Assembly (NCBI GenBank): GCA_020051095.1
Contig: JAGVJN010000004.1
Span: forward strand, 1 to 33,412
Length of the DNA stretch: 33,412 bases
Origin: Pseudomonadota bacterium
Lineage (GTDB): Bacteria; Pseudomonadota; Gammaproteobacteria; Legionellales; Legionellaceae
Reading direction: 5' to 3'
Position numbers and translations under genes: made by a program. This document shows positions 16,558-23,421 of the stretch, one piece after another. How positions within the stretch are numbered: position 1 is the stretch's first letter; each line of letters opens with the position of its first letter. A model generated the notes under the pieces. That model made no database searches and was not told the DNA's origin. It was given only the letters and a program-made list of their open reading frames with translations.

Positions 16558-17298
16558 ATGCCAGCTACAAATGTTGAAGTGAAACAAGTATTTTCACGTC
16601 GTGCCAATCAAATTCATACTGCCATAGCCAGTGGAACACTAAAAACTCAAGAAGATGCGAACGAGTTATTGCGTCAATCGAAGAGTAATATTGTGTTTCA
16701 AAATAAAAGCCATGCGCTTCTAACCTTTAGGGAAGGTTTCAATCAATTTTTCAAATCCGACTATCTAGCACTTGACGCACAAATCAGAATCTTAGAAGGC
16801 TATGCTGCAAAGTTACCTAACAGAGCACAATTTAATACAGATCAATTATCGCGCATGGAAAATCAAAAAGCGGAGCAAGCTCTCAGAACTAGCGTTCAAA
16901 ACTTTAAAGATAGCCTGGTCAATATTGATGACAGCAGTTCTTTTAAAGTGTCTGCAGAAGCGCTCCAACAAAAATTGGATGATATTGTTAAAACCCATTG
17001 TGAGGATAACGTATTCACCAAAGATAAATTGCCTTTGGTGGTGAAGGAAATTGCTGATGCCATTGAGACTTCAAAACCCAGCTTTGAAGCAAAAGCATGG
17101 CACAAAGTAGCTGACATTGCGCTTTTGTTATTAAATGCGCTCAAAACGGCTGTTCGTGGTGTGGGGGTGAGCAATCAACGCTTCAAATTATTCAGCGAAG
17201 AAGGGATGGAAGCAAATGCGGTCAAACAATTAATGGATACACTCAAACACGATGTTGACAGTTTGCAACCTGCTGCTGAAGAAGTTGTTCAACCCTAA
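16558..17298 (+). CDS. Helical hypothetical protein, candidate secreted effector
   Basis: 246 aa, not recognised. ATG with AGGAG 8 nt upstream. It has no signal peptide and no convincing transmembrane segment (VADIALLLLNALKTAV at ~184-199 is amphipathic). It is predominantly helical and polar throughout, with probable coiled-coil stretches around residues 75-140, and ends in an acidic AAEEVVQP. It is monocistronic. Its promoter carries a PmrA-like box, a hallmark of many Dot/Icm effector genes in Legionella and Coxiella. Acidic C-termini are common in such effectors but are not proof. Confidence 0.6.
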   Translation: MPATNVEVKQVFSRRANQIHTAIASGTLKTQEDANELLRQSKSNIVFQNKSHALLTFREGFNQFFKSDYLALDAQIRILEGYAAKLPNRAQFNTDQLSRMENQKAEQALRTSVQNFKDSLVNIDDSSSFKVSAEALQQKLDDIVKTHCEDNVFTKDKLPLVVKEIADAIETSKPSFEAKAWHKVADIALLLLNALKTAVRGVGVSNQRFKLFSEEGMEANAVKQLMDTLKHDVDSLQPAAEEVVQP

Positions 17299-17300
17299 TA

Positions 17301-17363
17301 TTTCCAATTGATTGGAAAATTATGTCGTTACTCTGCCCGCTATGACCGCATGGGAGCGGGCAG
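17301..17363 (+). terminator. Tandem hairpins downstream of the helical protein gene
   Basis: TTTCCAA/TTGGAAA (17301-17307 with 17312-17318, 4-nt loop) is followed by CTGCCCGCT/AGCGGGCAG (17333-17341 with 17355-17363). The second stem is strong but lacks a T-run. They lie between convergent genes. Confidence 0.5.
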
Positions 17364-17402
17364 CGTATTAGCGAATTTAAACACTAAAATCGCCCAAATT
17401 TT

Positions 17403-18122
17403 CTATCCAATGGGCTGTAATATCGATTGTTGATGAAGGGAATGCATCAGTTGGATAAAGCTGTCTTTCATATCTTGAGAAATTATCTTTCCTTGCTCTT
17501 TTGATGCGGCTTGTAAATAACGATTTAAGGTATACCCTTCATTCACCAAAAAATGTAAACAATGGCAGGCTAATAGATCAATTTTCATAAATTCAATTTG
17601 GCGTTGATGATAAGGACGATAGACCACTAATGCCGTTGGATCCCTCATTGCTAGGATATTGGTCGGATCGATTAAGTGCACCGGGTAGTCATACCATTGA
17701 AAACGCGCTGACGGTGGCATCTTAAACATCGTTTCTTCGATTGGTTTGCTAAGGGCTATGGGGGCGCTGGGTAATTCAGCGGTTTCTACGGCTAACTCAA
17801 GCCATTCATAATGCGCCAGTTCATCGACAAACGGATAAGGTAAGTCATCCAATTGAGATAAAAATTCAACAAACTGTTCTGGTACACGGTGATAAGCGGG
17901 GTGTTGAGCGTGATAATTTTGCAAAAAACGATCAATCAATGCATGCCATTGTGCTTTATCTAAAATGGATTGGAGCACAGGAAAGCATGGGCTCACCACG
18001 GAATTGAGGTTGTTATGAATCAAGCTTTGATATAAAGATAAAGGGTGATCACTTGGTGCTTTTACCTTGCCACGTATGGTCTGCGCTAAGTTATGCAAGC
18101 GAGTTTGCAGCGAATCAGACAT
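17403..18122 (-). CDS. hvfC: DUF2063 protein, HvfC/BufC-type partner of the RiPP-modifying enzyme
   Basis: 239 aa. The N-terminal DUF2063 domain (about 1-95) is seen in LYQSLIHNNLNSVVSPCFPV and FLQNYHAQHPAYHRVPEQFV; the rest is the C-terminal region typical of HvfC/BufC. In the known systems this protein pairs with the DUF692 enzyme and acts as recognition partner for the precursor peptide. The start is the ATG at 18122 (MSDSLQTRL) with AGAGG 6 nt upstream. It overlaps the end of the DUF692 gene by 8 nt (ATGTCTGA), so the two are translationally coupled. A longer frame to 18170 is not supported. The naming rests on gene order and domain. Confidence 0.88.
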   Translation of the reverse strand: MSDSLQTRLHNLAQTIRGKVKAPSDHPLSLYQSLIHNNLNSVVSPCFPVLQSILDKAQWHALIDRFLQNYHAQHPAYHRVPEQFVEFLSQLDDLPYPFVDELAHYEWLELAVETAELPSAPIALSKPIEETMFKMPPSARFQWYDYPVHLIDPTNILAMRDPTALVVYRPYHQRQIEFMKIDLLACHCLHFLVNEGYTLNRYLQAASKEQGKIISQDMKDSFIQLMHSLHQQSILQPIG

Positions 18123-18951
18123 GAGACACCTCTTTTTGTTGCAATTGACCAATGTGGTTAAGCTCGTCAATGAGTGTTGTCAACGGTGGGATATCATTAT
18201 CGCGTTCTAGCAACGTTGGGTAAGAGGTATGCGCTTGATAGGTAAACGCAAGTAAATTCCACACCTCATCGCACACGGCATCACCGTGCGTATCAATGAT
18301 CAGGTCAGGTGTCTTTTGCCAATGGCCTGCAATATGAATATAAGCGATAGCATCTGTCGGCAGCGATTGGATAAAGGCTTTAGCATCATAGCCATGGTTT
18401 TTTGAATTCACATAGACATTGTTAACATCCAGTAATAATAAACAACCGCTTTCAGCCACAACGGCATTAATGAATTCAGATTCCGTTAGATTTTGCTCAG
18501 GAATATAATAATAAGAAGAATTTTCAAAAGCGATGGGTTGCTCAAGAAAGTCTTGCGCTTGCCGAATCCGTTCGCTGATATATAGGACCGCCTCTTCAGT
18601 AAAGGGGATGGGTAATAAATCGTAGATCAACCCTTGATTATCCGAGCAAAAACTAAAATGTTCGCTGTAGGCACGGATATTAGTCTGTCGAAAAAAATGT
18701 TTTAATGACGTTAACAAATCATAGTTCAAGGGGGCTGGCCCACCGATTGATAAGTTCAATCCATGGGCGAGCGTTGGGTATACGTTGGTAAGGTGTTTCA
18801 AGCCTTCAGCTTGATAACCACCAAGGCCCAACCAGTTTTCAGGGGTGATTTCAAGAAAATCAATCGTATCACGGGGCTCATCAATTAAGTGTTGCAAAAA
18901 TTGCTTACGTAATCCTAAACCCTTGCCATAAAATGAAGAAAACGACATCAT
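18115..18951 (-). CDS. hvfB: DUF692 multinuclear non-heme iron oxidase, HvfB/BufB-type
   Basis: 278 aa, TIM-barrel enzyme of the MNIO (DUF692/UPF0276) family, which uses two or three irons and O2 to remodel cysteine side chains of ribosomal peptides; the characterised Haemophilus HvfB installs oxazolone/thioamide pairs on EGKCG motifs. Probable metal ligands are all present: His63 (LAHGLNLSIGG), His98 (YSEH), Glu143 (IAFEN), Asp175 and Asn178 (LLLDVNNVYVN), His206 and His210 (YIHIAGH), Asp220 and His222 (IDTHGD), Glu249 (LLERDN). Start ATG-ATG with AGGG 7 nt upstream. It begins 22 nt after the precursor gene's stop. Neighbours on both sides support the assignment. Confidence 0.93.
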   Translation of the reverse strand: MMSFSSFYGKGLGLRKQFLQHLIDEPRDTIDFLEITPENWLGLGGYQAEGLKHLTNVYPTLAHGLNLSIGGPAPLNYDLLTSLKHFFRQTNIRAYSEHFSFCSDNQGLIYDLLPIPFTEEAVLYISERIRQAQDFLEQPIAFENSSYYYIPEQNLTESEFINAVVAESGCLLLLDVNNVYVNSKNHGYDAKAFIQSLPTDAIAYIHIAGHWQKTPDLIIDTHGDAVCDEVWNLLAFTYQAHTSYPTLLERDNDIPPLTTLIDELNHIGQLQQKEVSHV

Positions 18952-18973
18952 TCCATCACCCTAGAAAAAGCGT

Positions 18974-19249
18974 TTAATTTCCGTCGGTCCCGGAACCGCA
19001 TTTGCCTTCACCACATTTGCCTTCCCCGCATTTTCCTTCGCCACTTTTCTGTGTATCATTACCACATTTTCCTTCCCCGCATTTGCCTTCACTGCATTTT
19101 CCATCAGCAACTTTCATGGGTTGGCTGGCGTTATAACCTTTATCCAATTTTTCGGTTTGTAATGGTTGATTGTTGTTTGCAAATGCTTGCGCATTGAGCC
19201 CTAAAGTTGCCGCAGCACTTAATGATAATAGTAGCGATTTTGATTTCAT
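18974..19249 (-). CDS. hvfA: EGKCG-repeat RiPP precursor, HvfA-like, copper-binding
   Basis: 91 aa. The start is the ATG at 19249 (MKSKSLLLSLS) with AGGAG 7 nt upstream; the ATG at 19294 is not supported. A Sec signal peptide runs to about residue 24 (AQAFA). A ~25-residue linker (NNNQPLQTEKLDKGY...) follows, then a Cys/Gly/Glu/Lys tail with one degenerate DGKCS and five perfect EGKCG motifs (two, then three after an NDTQKSG spacer). All six Cys lie in this tail. In Haemophilus HvfA the EGKCG cysteines are modified by HvfB/HvfC and bind copper, probably as a copper-buffering defence in the periplasm. First gene of the hvfABC operon. No DoxX-family partner is seen nearby. Confidence 0.9.
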   Translation of the reverse strand: MKSKSLLLSLSAAATLGLNAQAFANNNQPLQTEKLDKGYNASQPMKVADGKCSEGKCGEGKCGNDTQKSGEGKCGEGKCGEGKCGSGTDGN

Positions 19250-19282
19250 GGAGAGTCTCCTGATTGTTATTGAATTTTCCTT

Positions 19283-19310
19283 ATTAGAAAGCATACAACG
19301 AAATATCCAA
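19283..19310 (-). promoter_or_regulatory. Candidate hvfABC promoter
   Basis: Minus-strand TTGGAT (19305-19310) and TCTAAT (19283-19288) are spaced 16 nt, about 30 nt upstream of the start codon. No copper-regulator box is recognisable. Confidence 0.35.
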
Positions 19311-19419
19311 TTTTGCTTTCTGAAAAAAAACCACCGGCTTCTATCTTAGCGTCAATTGATAGGGTTTTAAATGATCTTGGCTGAAAAATGATGATAGCAT
19401 TTGTGTTCAATTGCCGTAG

Positions 19420-19437
19420 GTCGGGCCTTGGCCTGAC
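19420..19437. repeat. GTCGGGC-type palindrome, additional copy
   Basis: GTCGGGCCTTGGCCTGAC, a slightly degenerate version of the 18-bp palindromes at 2778 and 15706. It lies in the gene-free stretch 19311-19680 between hvfA and the next minus-strand gene. Confidence 0.6.
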
Positions 19438-19470
19438 AATTGCGGGGCTCGTTGAATACTATAGTGAATC

Positions 19471-19661
19471 GTTGGGCCAAGGCCCTGGGGTATCTTCAGT
19501 TTTCTAAAGCAAGAAGAAGTTGCCGTCGTTGCGAGCAAAGCGAAGCAATCTAGCACATATCTTTAGCGTGACATCGATCTGGATTGCTTCGCTTGCGCTC
19601 GCAACGACTAAATATGAGGCATCTCCCAAAAACTGAAGATACCTCAGGCCAAGGCCCAACC
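19471..19661. mobile_element. Composite MITE-like element with ~34-bp inverted termini
   Basis: The left end 19471-19504 and right end 19628-19661 are imperfect inverted repeats, including a perfect 15-bp core (GGTATCTTCAGTTTT at 19489-19503 and its complement at 19629-19643). Each end contains a GGCC(AA)GGCC palindrome. The centre (19523-19608) is a REP-like palindrome, GTCGTTGCGAGC...GCTCGCAACGAC with GCGAAGCAATC arms, shared with 1-119. It has no coding capacity. It looks like a non-autonomous mobile element or a nested pair of repeats. Confidence 0.65.
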
Positions 19662-19680
19662 TACAAGTGTTTTATACTTG

Positions 19681-20448
19681 CTATTGGCTAGGCTTTGTTG
19701 TCTTGTTTAAGGCTGATTCTGTATCATTATAAAACGTTTGCGTTTCCTTTGCCCTTAATAACGTTCTTTTCAACATTTTGAATAGCCAAGTAAACACATC
19801 ATCATTTTGGCTGCCGTGTTGGGCATCTTCTAATATGCCTTTTACAGTTGCAAAGGTCTTCTCAACATTCTTATCATCCAGAGCATTATCCGCTTTACAA
19901 GCCTTATACATGTCAGCGGCGTGGGCTGGCATGACCTTTTGGGTAGAATCATCGATTTGAACTTTCGTACCCCCCCAGCCAGTATGCCAATTGTCGGTTT
20001 TGGCTAATGTCTCCATGAGGTTTTGCAGAAATTGCTTTTTGAGAGCGATGGGTGACTCAGTAAAAAATCCCGTTGGGCTCGTTGGAGTAGACTGCTCTTT
20101 TTGAACCTGTGATCCTTCCGTTGTGATAGGCTCACCCGTGTTAGTCTGTGTCTCAGGTGCCGTTGTCGTCGCCTCTCCTCTTGGCTTTCTTGTGGGTGGT
20201 CGTCTTTTCGCACCGGTGTTTCTTTGTTTAAGAATTTCTATATAATCAGTTTTTGTGGCCGTTTCATTCGCAGTTTCTCCAGCGGTATTTTCAGAAGGTT
20301 GTTCTGCTGGTTTGGTCTGGGCTGGTACGTCAGTTGGCTTTGCGTTTTTTACAGGAGGCGGGCCAAACTTGATTTGACCTCCAAGTTTTTCGGCCAAACC
20401 AGTTACTTTACCCTCTTTATTTCCAGTGTCTTTTTCAGGACCTGCCAT
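19681..20448 (-). CDS. Proline/threonine-rich hypothetical protein, effector-like
   Basis: 255 aa, not recognised. Start ATG at 20448 (MAGPEKDTGNK) with GGGAG 8 nt upstream; the frame extends to 20505, but that would precede the predicted transcript start. Residues ~1-140 are low-complexity and probably disordered (GGQIKFGPPPVKNAKPTDVP, RRPPTRKPRGE, many Thr, Pro and Glu). Residues ~150-255 are helical (ALKKQFLQNLMETLAKTDNW, MYKACKADNALDD, VFTWLFKMLKRTLLRAKETQ). It has no signal peptide or membrane segment. A disordered N-part plus a small helical domain is common in secreted or scaffold-like proteins of intracellular bacteria; function unknown. Confidence 0.6.
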   Translation of the reverse strand: MAGPEKDTGNKEGKVTGLAEKLGGQIKFGPPPVKNAKPTDVPAQTKPAEQPSENTAGETANETATKTDYIEILKQRNTGAKRRPPTRKPRGEATTTAPETQTNTGEPITTEGSQVQKEQSTPTSPTGFFTESPIALKKQFLQNLMETLAKTDNWHTGWGGTKVQIDDSTQKVMPAHAADMYKACKADNALDDKNVEKTFATVKGILEDAQHGSQNDDVFTWLFKMLKRTLLRAKETQTFYNDTESALNKTTKPSQ

Positions 20449-20486
20449 AATAAGTACTCCCGATATTTCAATAAATTTAAAAGCAT

Positions 20487-20515
20487 AGTATAGCGCCTTT
20501 AACACAAAAGGTCAA
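20487..20515 (-). promoter_or_regulatory. Strong sigma70 promoter of the proline-rich protein gene
   Basis: Minus-strand TTGACC (20510-20515) and TATACT (20487-20492) are separated by exactly 17 nt. The predicted transcript start is near 20480, giving a ~32-nt leader before the ATG at 20448. Confidence 0.7.
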
Positions 20516-20719
20516 AATAAGATCAGTATGAAGAATAAATAATAAGTTTATATATATTTTATACCTTGCCGCAAAGCATGCTTTTTATCTAGATTTTCAT
20601 AGGGGAGAATGAGGTCTACCGCCTTATAAAAACAGCTATTTTGGTCTATTGAATTGATTTAGCACTGGATTTTTGGTCTAAACTTCGTTTATAATGGACA
20701 TTTTGTATCATTAATAACC

Positions 20720-21952
20720 ATGGTTAAGCCTCTGATAAACATCAGTCGAAAGCAAGCGTTAATATATGCTGCCTTCTTGGTGTTTTATGAATTTCTGACA
20801 TATATCGCCAACGATATGATCATGCCTGGCATGATTCGTGTGGTATCGTCATTTCATGCCCCAGAGTCATACGTGGCCAATTCACTCACTGCCTATATCT
20901 TGGGTGGTGCCAGTTTACAAATTTTCTTAGGGCCCATTTCCGATCGCCATGGTCGACGGCCAGTGATGCTATTTGGCGTGGTTTTATTTTTTTTCTGTAC
21001 CCTCGCCATTGCATTATCCCAATCCATTGAACAATTCATCATTGCCCGATTTTTCCAAGGCATGGGGTTATGCTTTATTGGTGTGATTGGCTATGCCACC
21101 TTGCAAGAGATTTTTGCTGAAGTCGATGCAGTAAAGCTCATTGCCATTATGGCGAATGTTTCAATTTTAGCGCCCTTAGTCGGCCCGTTGCTGGGCTCTA
21201 TCGTCATTCATCTATTTTCCTGGCGTTGGATTTTTGTGGGCATTGCCGTACTAACTATTTTTTCATTGATCGGATTATTTCGCTACATGCCTGAGTCTGT
21301 CGGTAAAAAAACGACGGATGGGCGAGTGATTCCTCGTGTTCCTCTCGAACCAAGAATTGTTCTGAATAACTATAGACAATTGTTTAGCAGTCGTTTGTTT
21401 GTCATGGGCTCAATAGCACAGAGTATTATTGCAATCCCCTGTTTGTGTTGGATTGGATTATCACCCATCATGCTTATCCTGCAAGAAAAATTAACCATAC
21501 TACAGTATGGTCTTTGGCAGATTCCTGTGTTTAGTGCTTCTATTATAGGGAATTGGGCGTTAGCTCTCTTAAGTGGGCGAGTATCCATGAAAGTAATTTT
21601 ATTCATAGGCTCAATCACCGCAATTGCAGGGTTGCTTTTAATGTTGGTATTAACCGTTTGCATTAATGCGTCATTTATATGGCTAATGCCAGGCTTAATT
21701 CTTTATTTTTTTGCATTAGGCATGTCTTTAGCACCTTTAGAAAGGAAAGTACTATTTGCTACCCCTGTTGCTAAGGGTACTGCCTCGGCATTAATGACAT
21801 TAATATTAATGATCCTGATAGCAGTCGGTATCGAAGGCGGAAACCGATTCTATGCCGATCATAACAATGTCTATTTTGCAGCTTATTGCGCATTAACTGC
21901 GGTTTTGTATGGGATTGCATTAGTATTAACAGGTATCCATAAAAGTAATTAA
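20720..21952 (+). CDS. mdfA: MdfA-type multidrug/proton antiporter (MFS)
   Basis: 410 aa, 12 transmembrane segments, inner membrane. It is co-linear with E. coli MdfA (410 aa), a proton-coupled exporter of chloramphenicol, cationic dyes and other drugs. The membrane-embedded acidic pair is kept in FYEFLTYIANDM (Glu24 and Asp32, equal to MdfA Glu26 and Asp34). The motif ARFFQGMGLCFIGVIGY carries the essential Arg of TM4, and the MFS loop motif is SDRHGRRP. Other family-specific segments match (LTAYILGGASLQ, MANVSILAPLVGPLLG). Start ATG at 20720; a TATAAT lies at 20690-20695. It is followed 69 nt later by the phosphatase-like gene, which has its own -10. Confidence 0.93.
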   Translation: MVKPLINISRKQALIYAAFLVFYEFLTYIANDMIMPGMIRVVSSFHAPESYVANSLTAYILGGASLQIFLGPISDRHGRRPVMLFGVVLFFFCTLAIALSQSIEQFIIARFFQGMGLCFIGVIGYATLQEIFAEVDAVKLIAIMANVSILAPLVGPLLGSIVIHLFSWRWIFVGIAVLTIFSLIGLFRYMPESVGKKTTDGRVIPRVPLEPRIVLNNYRQLFSSRLFVMGSIAQSIIAIPCLCWIGLSPIMLILQEKLTILQYGLWQIPVFSASIIGNWALALLSGRVSMKVILFIGSITAIAGLLLMLVLTVCINASFIWLMPGLILYFFALGMSLAPLERKVLFATPVAKGTASALMTLILMILIAVGIEGGNRFYADHNNVYFAAYCALTAVLYGIALVLTGIHKSN

Positions 21953-21990
21953 AAAAGCTATCCAAAAAATTCCATCCTTATGATTTGTGA

Positions 21991-21996
21991 TATAAT
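21991..21996 (+). promoter_or_regulatory. -10 element upstream of the histidine-phosphatase-like gene
   Basis: TATAAT at 21991-21996 with no recognisable -35. If used, transcription begins near 22003, which makes the ATG at 22022 the first usable start with a ribosome site. Confidence 0.4.
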
Positions 21997-22021
21997 AGCA
22001 AATTTTATACAAGGCATGGTT

Positions 22022-22999
22022 ATGGGTGACGTATCAACAGATGTGTTATTGAAAGCGGTTGAAAACTTTGATCTGGGTTCTATTAAAGGGTTAGCCAAAC
22101 TAAGTCCCAATCATTTTGTCAATTTAATTAACCGAAGCCAAGCGTTATTGGCAGCGCAATATGACATTTCATTTGACCAATTCCGTCCCCTGGATGCAAC
22201 TCAGGTGCAAAACATCCTTTCGCTGGCCCAAGGTCAAGCCAGCCTCACGTTGGTTATGCGACATGGGGAACAGTTGGTAAGAGATGAGCATAAAAATTTA
22301 GCCGCGGATAAAAGGAAAATTGCGATGATGCAAATGCCAGCCAATCAGGACGATGGCATAACGCCTGCCTCCGTTGTGGAGCTCTATGCCCAGTTGATGT
22401 TAGTTGCTTATGTTTCTGGGAAAACAGGTTTTCAAGTGAGCATTGAGTCGTCTTCTAACAAACGAGCAAGCCAACCTGCTGAATTGATCGCCACGGCGTT
22501 AAAATCAGCGAGAGTTCAATATTCTCCAAGATGGCAATGTGTCAATTATCCTAACGATAAAACCATGGCGAAGGATCAATTACACCAATATTTGGATAAA
22601 GGTAGTTTACCTTGGAATCAAACCAAGGTGGATTCGGTCATTGGCGAGGGGACGTTTGATACAATCACCAACAATATGTATGGGATGCTTCAAGAAGAGG
22701 TTCCTGAAAACACCTTACGCCTTATAATCACCCATACCCAACAAACGCAAGCGTTGTGTGAGGCATTGGGTTTCTCACTAGATAGGCTAGCAAACTATGG
22801 ATTTATTGCCATTCCAAGCAGCAGTCCAGCACAATTATACAGCCATGGGGTGTTCACAAGCCAAGTTTTAAGTGTGTTGCAAACACCATCATTTTTTAAT
22901 AAGCAAGTATCTAGGCCAGATAAGCAACTTGCGTCAAGCACGACACTATCGCTAAAACACGATGAAGAGGGAAATATCACCCCAACTTGTCTGTGTTAA
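22022..22999 (+). CDS. Histidine phosphatase superfamily (RHG) protein, divergent
   Basis: 325 aa. Start ATG at 22022 (MGDVSTDVL) with AAGG 7 nt upstream; the frame opens at 21980, but that lies before the likely transcript start. Residues 1-~75 are a helical N-terminal extension. Then comes LVMRHGEQ with the catalytic Arg80-His81-Gly-Glu83, then ESSSNKRASQPAELI with the second Arg148 in the usual S..kRA.qtAe context, and LIITHTQQTQAL with the second catalytic His238. Together these are the core residues of the phosphoglycerate-mutase-like phosphatase fold. The spacing is longer than in small phosphatases and the substrate is unknown. No signal peptide, so it acts in the bacterial cytoplasm or, if secreted by another route, in a host. 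Confidence 0.7.
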   Translation: MGDVSTDVLLKAVENFDLGSIKGLAKLSPNHFVNLINRSQALLAAQYDISFDQFRPLDATQVQNILSLAQGQASLTLVMRHGEQLVRDEHKNLAADKRKIAMMQMPANQDDGITPASVVELYAQLMLVAYVSGKTGFQVSIESSSNKRASQPAELIATALKSARVQYSPRWQCVNYPNDKTMAKDQLHQYLDKGSLPWNQTKVDSVIGEGTFDTITNNMYGMLQEEVPENTLRLIITHTQQTQALCEALGFSLDRLANYGFIAIPSSSPAQLYSHGVFTSQVLSVLQTPSFFNKQVSRPDKQLASSTTLSLKHDEEGNITPTCLC

Positions 23000-23000
23000 T

Positions 23001-23021
23001 CAATCGTTCTATCCACGATTG
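23001..23021 (+). terminator. Hairpin after the phosphatase-like gene
   Basis: CAATCGT/ACGATTG (23001-23007 with 23015-23021), a 7-bp stem with a 7-nt loop directly after the stop codon. There is no T-run, so efficiency is uncertain. Confidence 0.35.
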
Positions 23022-23065
23022 TATTGATTATCATATTAAATTTCGGAGAACGTATTTCGCTACGC

Positions 23066-23080
23066 GCTGAGCAATCCTGA
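23066..23080 (+). repeat. GCTGAG..ATCCTGA repeat arm
   Basis: GCTGAGCAATCCTGA followed by AAATTTTTT. Same family as 8987-9001, 9027-9040 (reverse) and 33306-33320. Here it appears as a single arm without its partner. Confidence 0.6.
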
Positions 23081-23185
23081 AATTTTTTATTAAATGAAAA
23101 AAAATCTTTACAATATATCGACCATTATCAATGCAAAAATTGTCTATAATTTAATTACACCTATAAATTATAAGAGAGCATAATT

Positions 23186-23374
23186 ATGGGATTGCATCAA
23201 GACGATTTTGATCAGAATTTTACAGACGTTGACTTGACGGATGATCCAGACGAGTTGAAACGTAAAAAAGAGTTACGAAAACGAATTGAAGATCGTGAAG
23301 AAGAAAAACGTCTGCGCAAAGAATTAGATGATTTTGATTATGATGAAGATTATGACTGGGAAGATAAGTACTAA
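23186..23374 (+). CDS. Small highly charged protein, PA3496-like
   Basis: 62 aa with very high Asp, Glu, Lys and Arg content: an acidic N-part (DDFDQNFTDVDLTDD), a central charged helix (KRKKELRKRIEDREEEKRLR) and the ending KELDDFDYDEDYDWEDKY. This layout, especially the RR-x-E helix followed by ELDDF, resembles the PA3496 family of tiny gammaproteobacterial proteins of uncertain (putative envelope-integrity) role. ATG preceded by GAGAG 8 nt upstream. It stands alone and converges on the DUF4153 gene. It is too compositionally biased to be sure of homology. Confidence 0.6.
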   Translation: MGLHQDDFDQNFTDVDLTDDPDELKRKKELRKRIEDREEEKRLRKELDDFDYDEDYDWEDKY

Positions 23375-23421
23375 AATAACGCTCTGATTATCAAACCCTA
23401 AGATTTTGCATCTAAAATTCA

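Noticed and set aside
18974..19090. EGKCG repeats as a simple DNA minisatellite
   Set aside because: Codon-level conservation of EGKCG, the signal peptide and the adjacent DUF692/DUF2063 genes show it is a real RiPP precursor.
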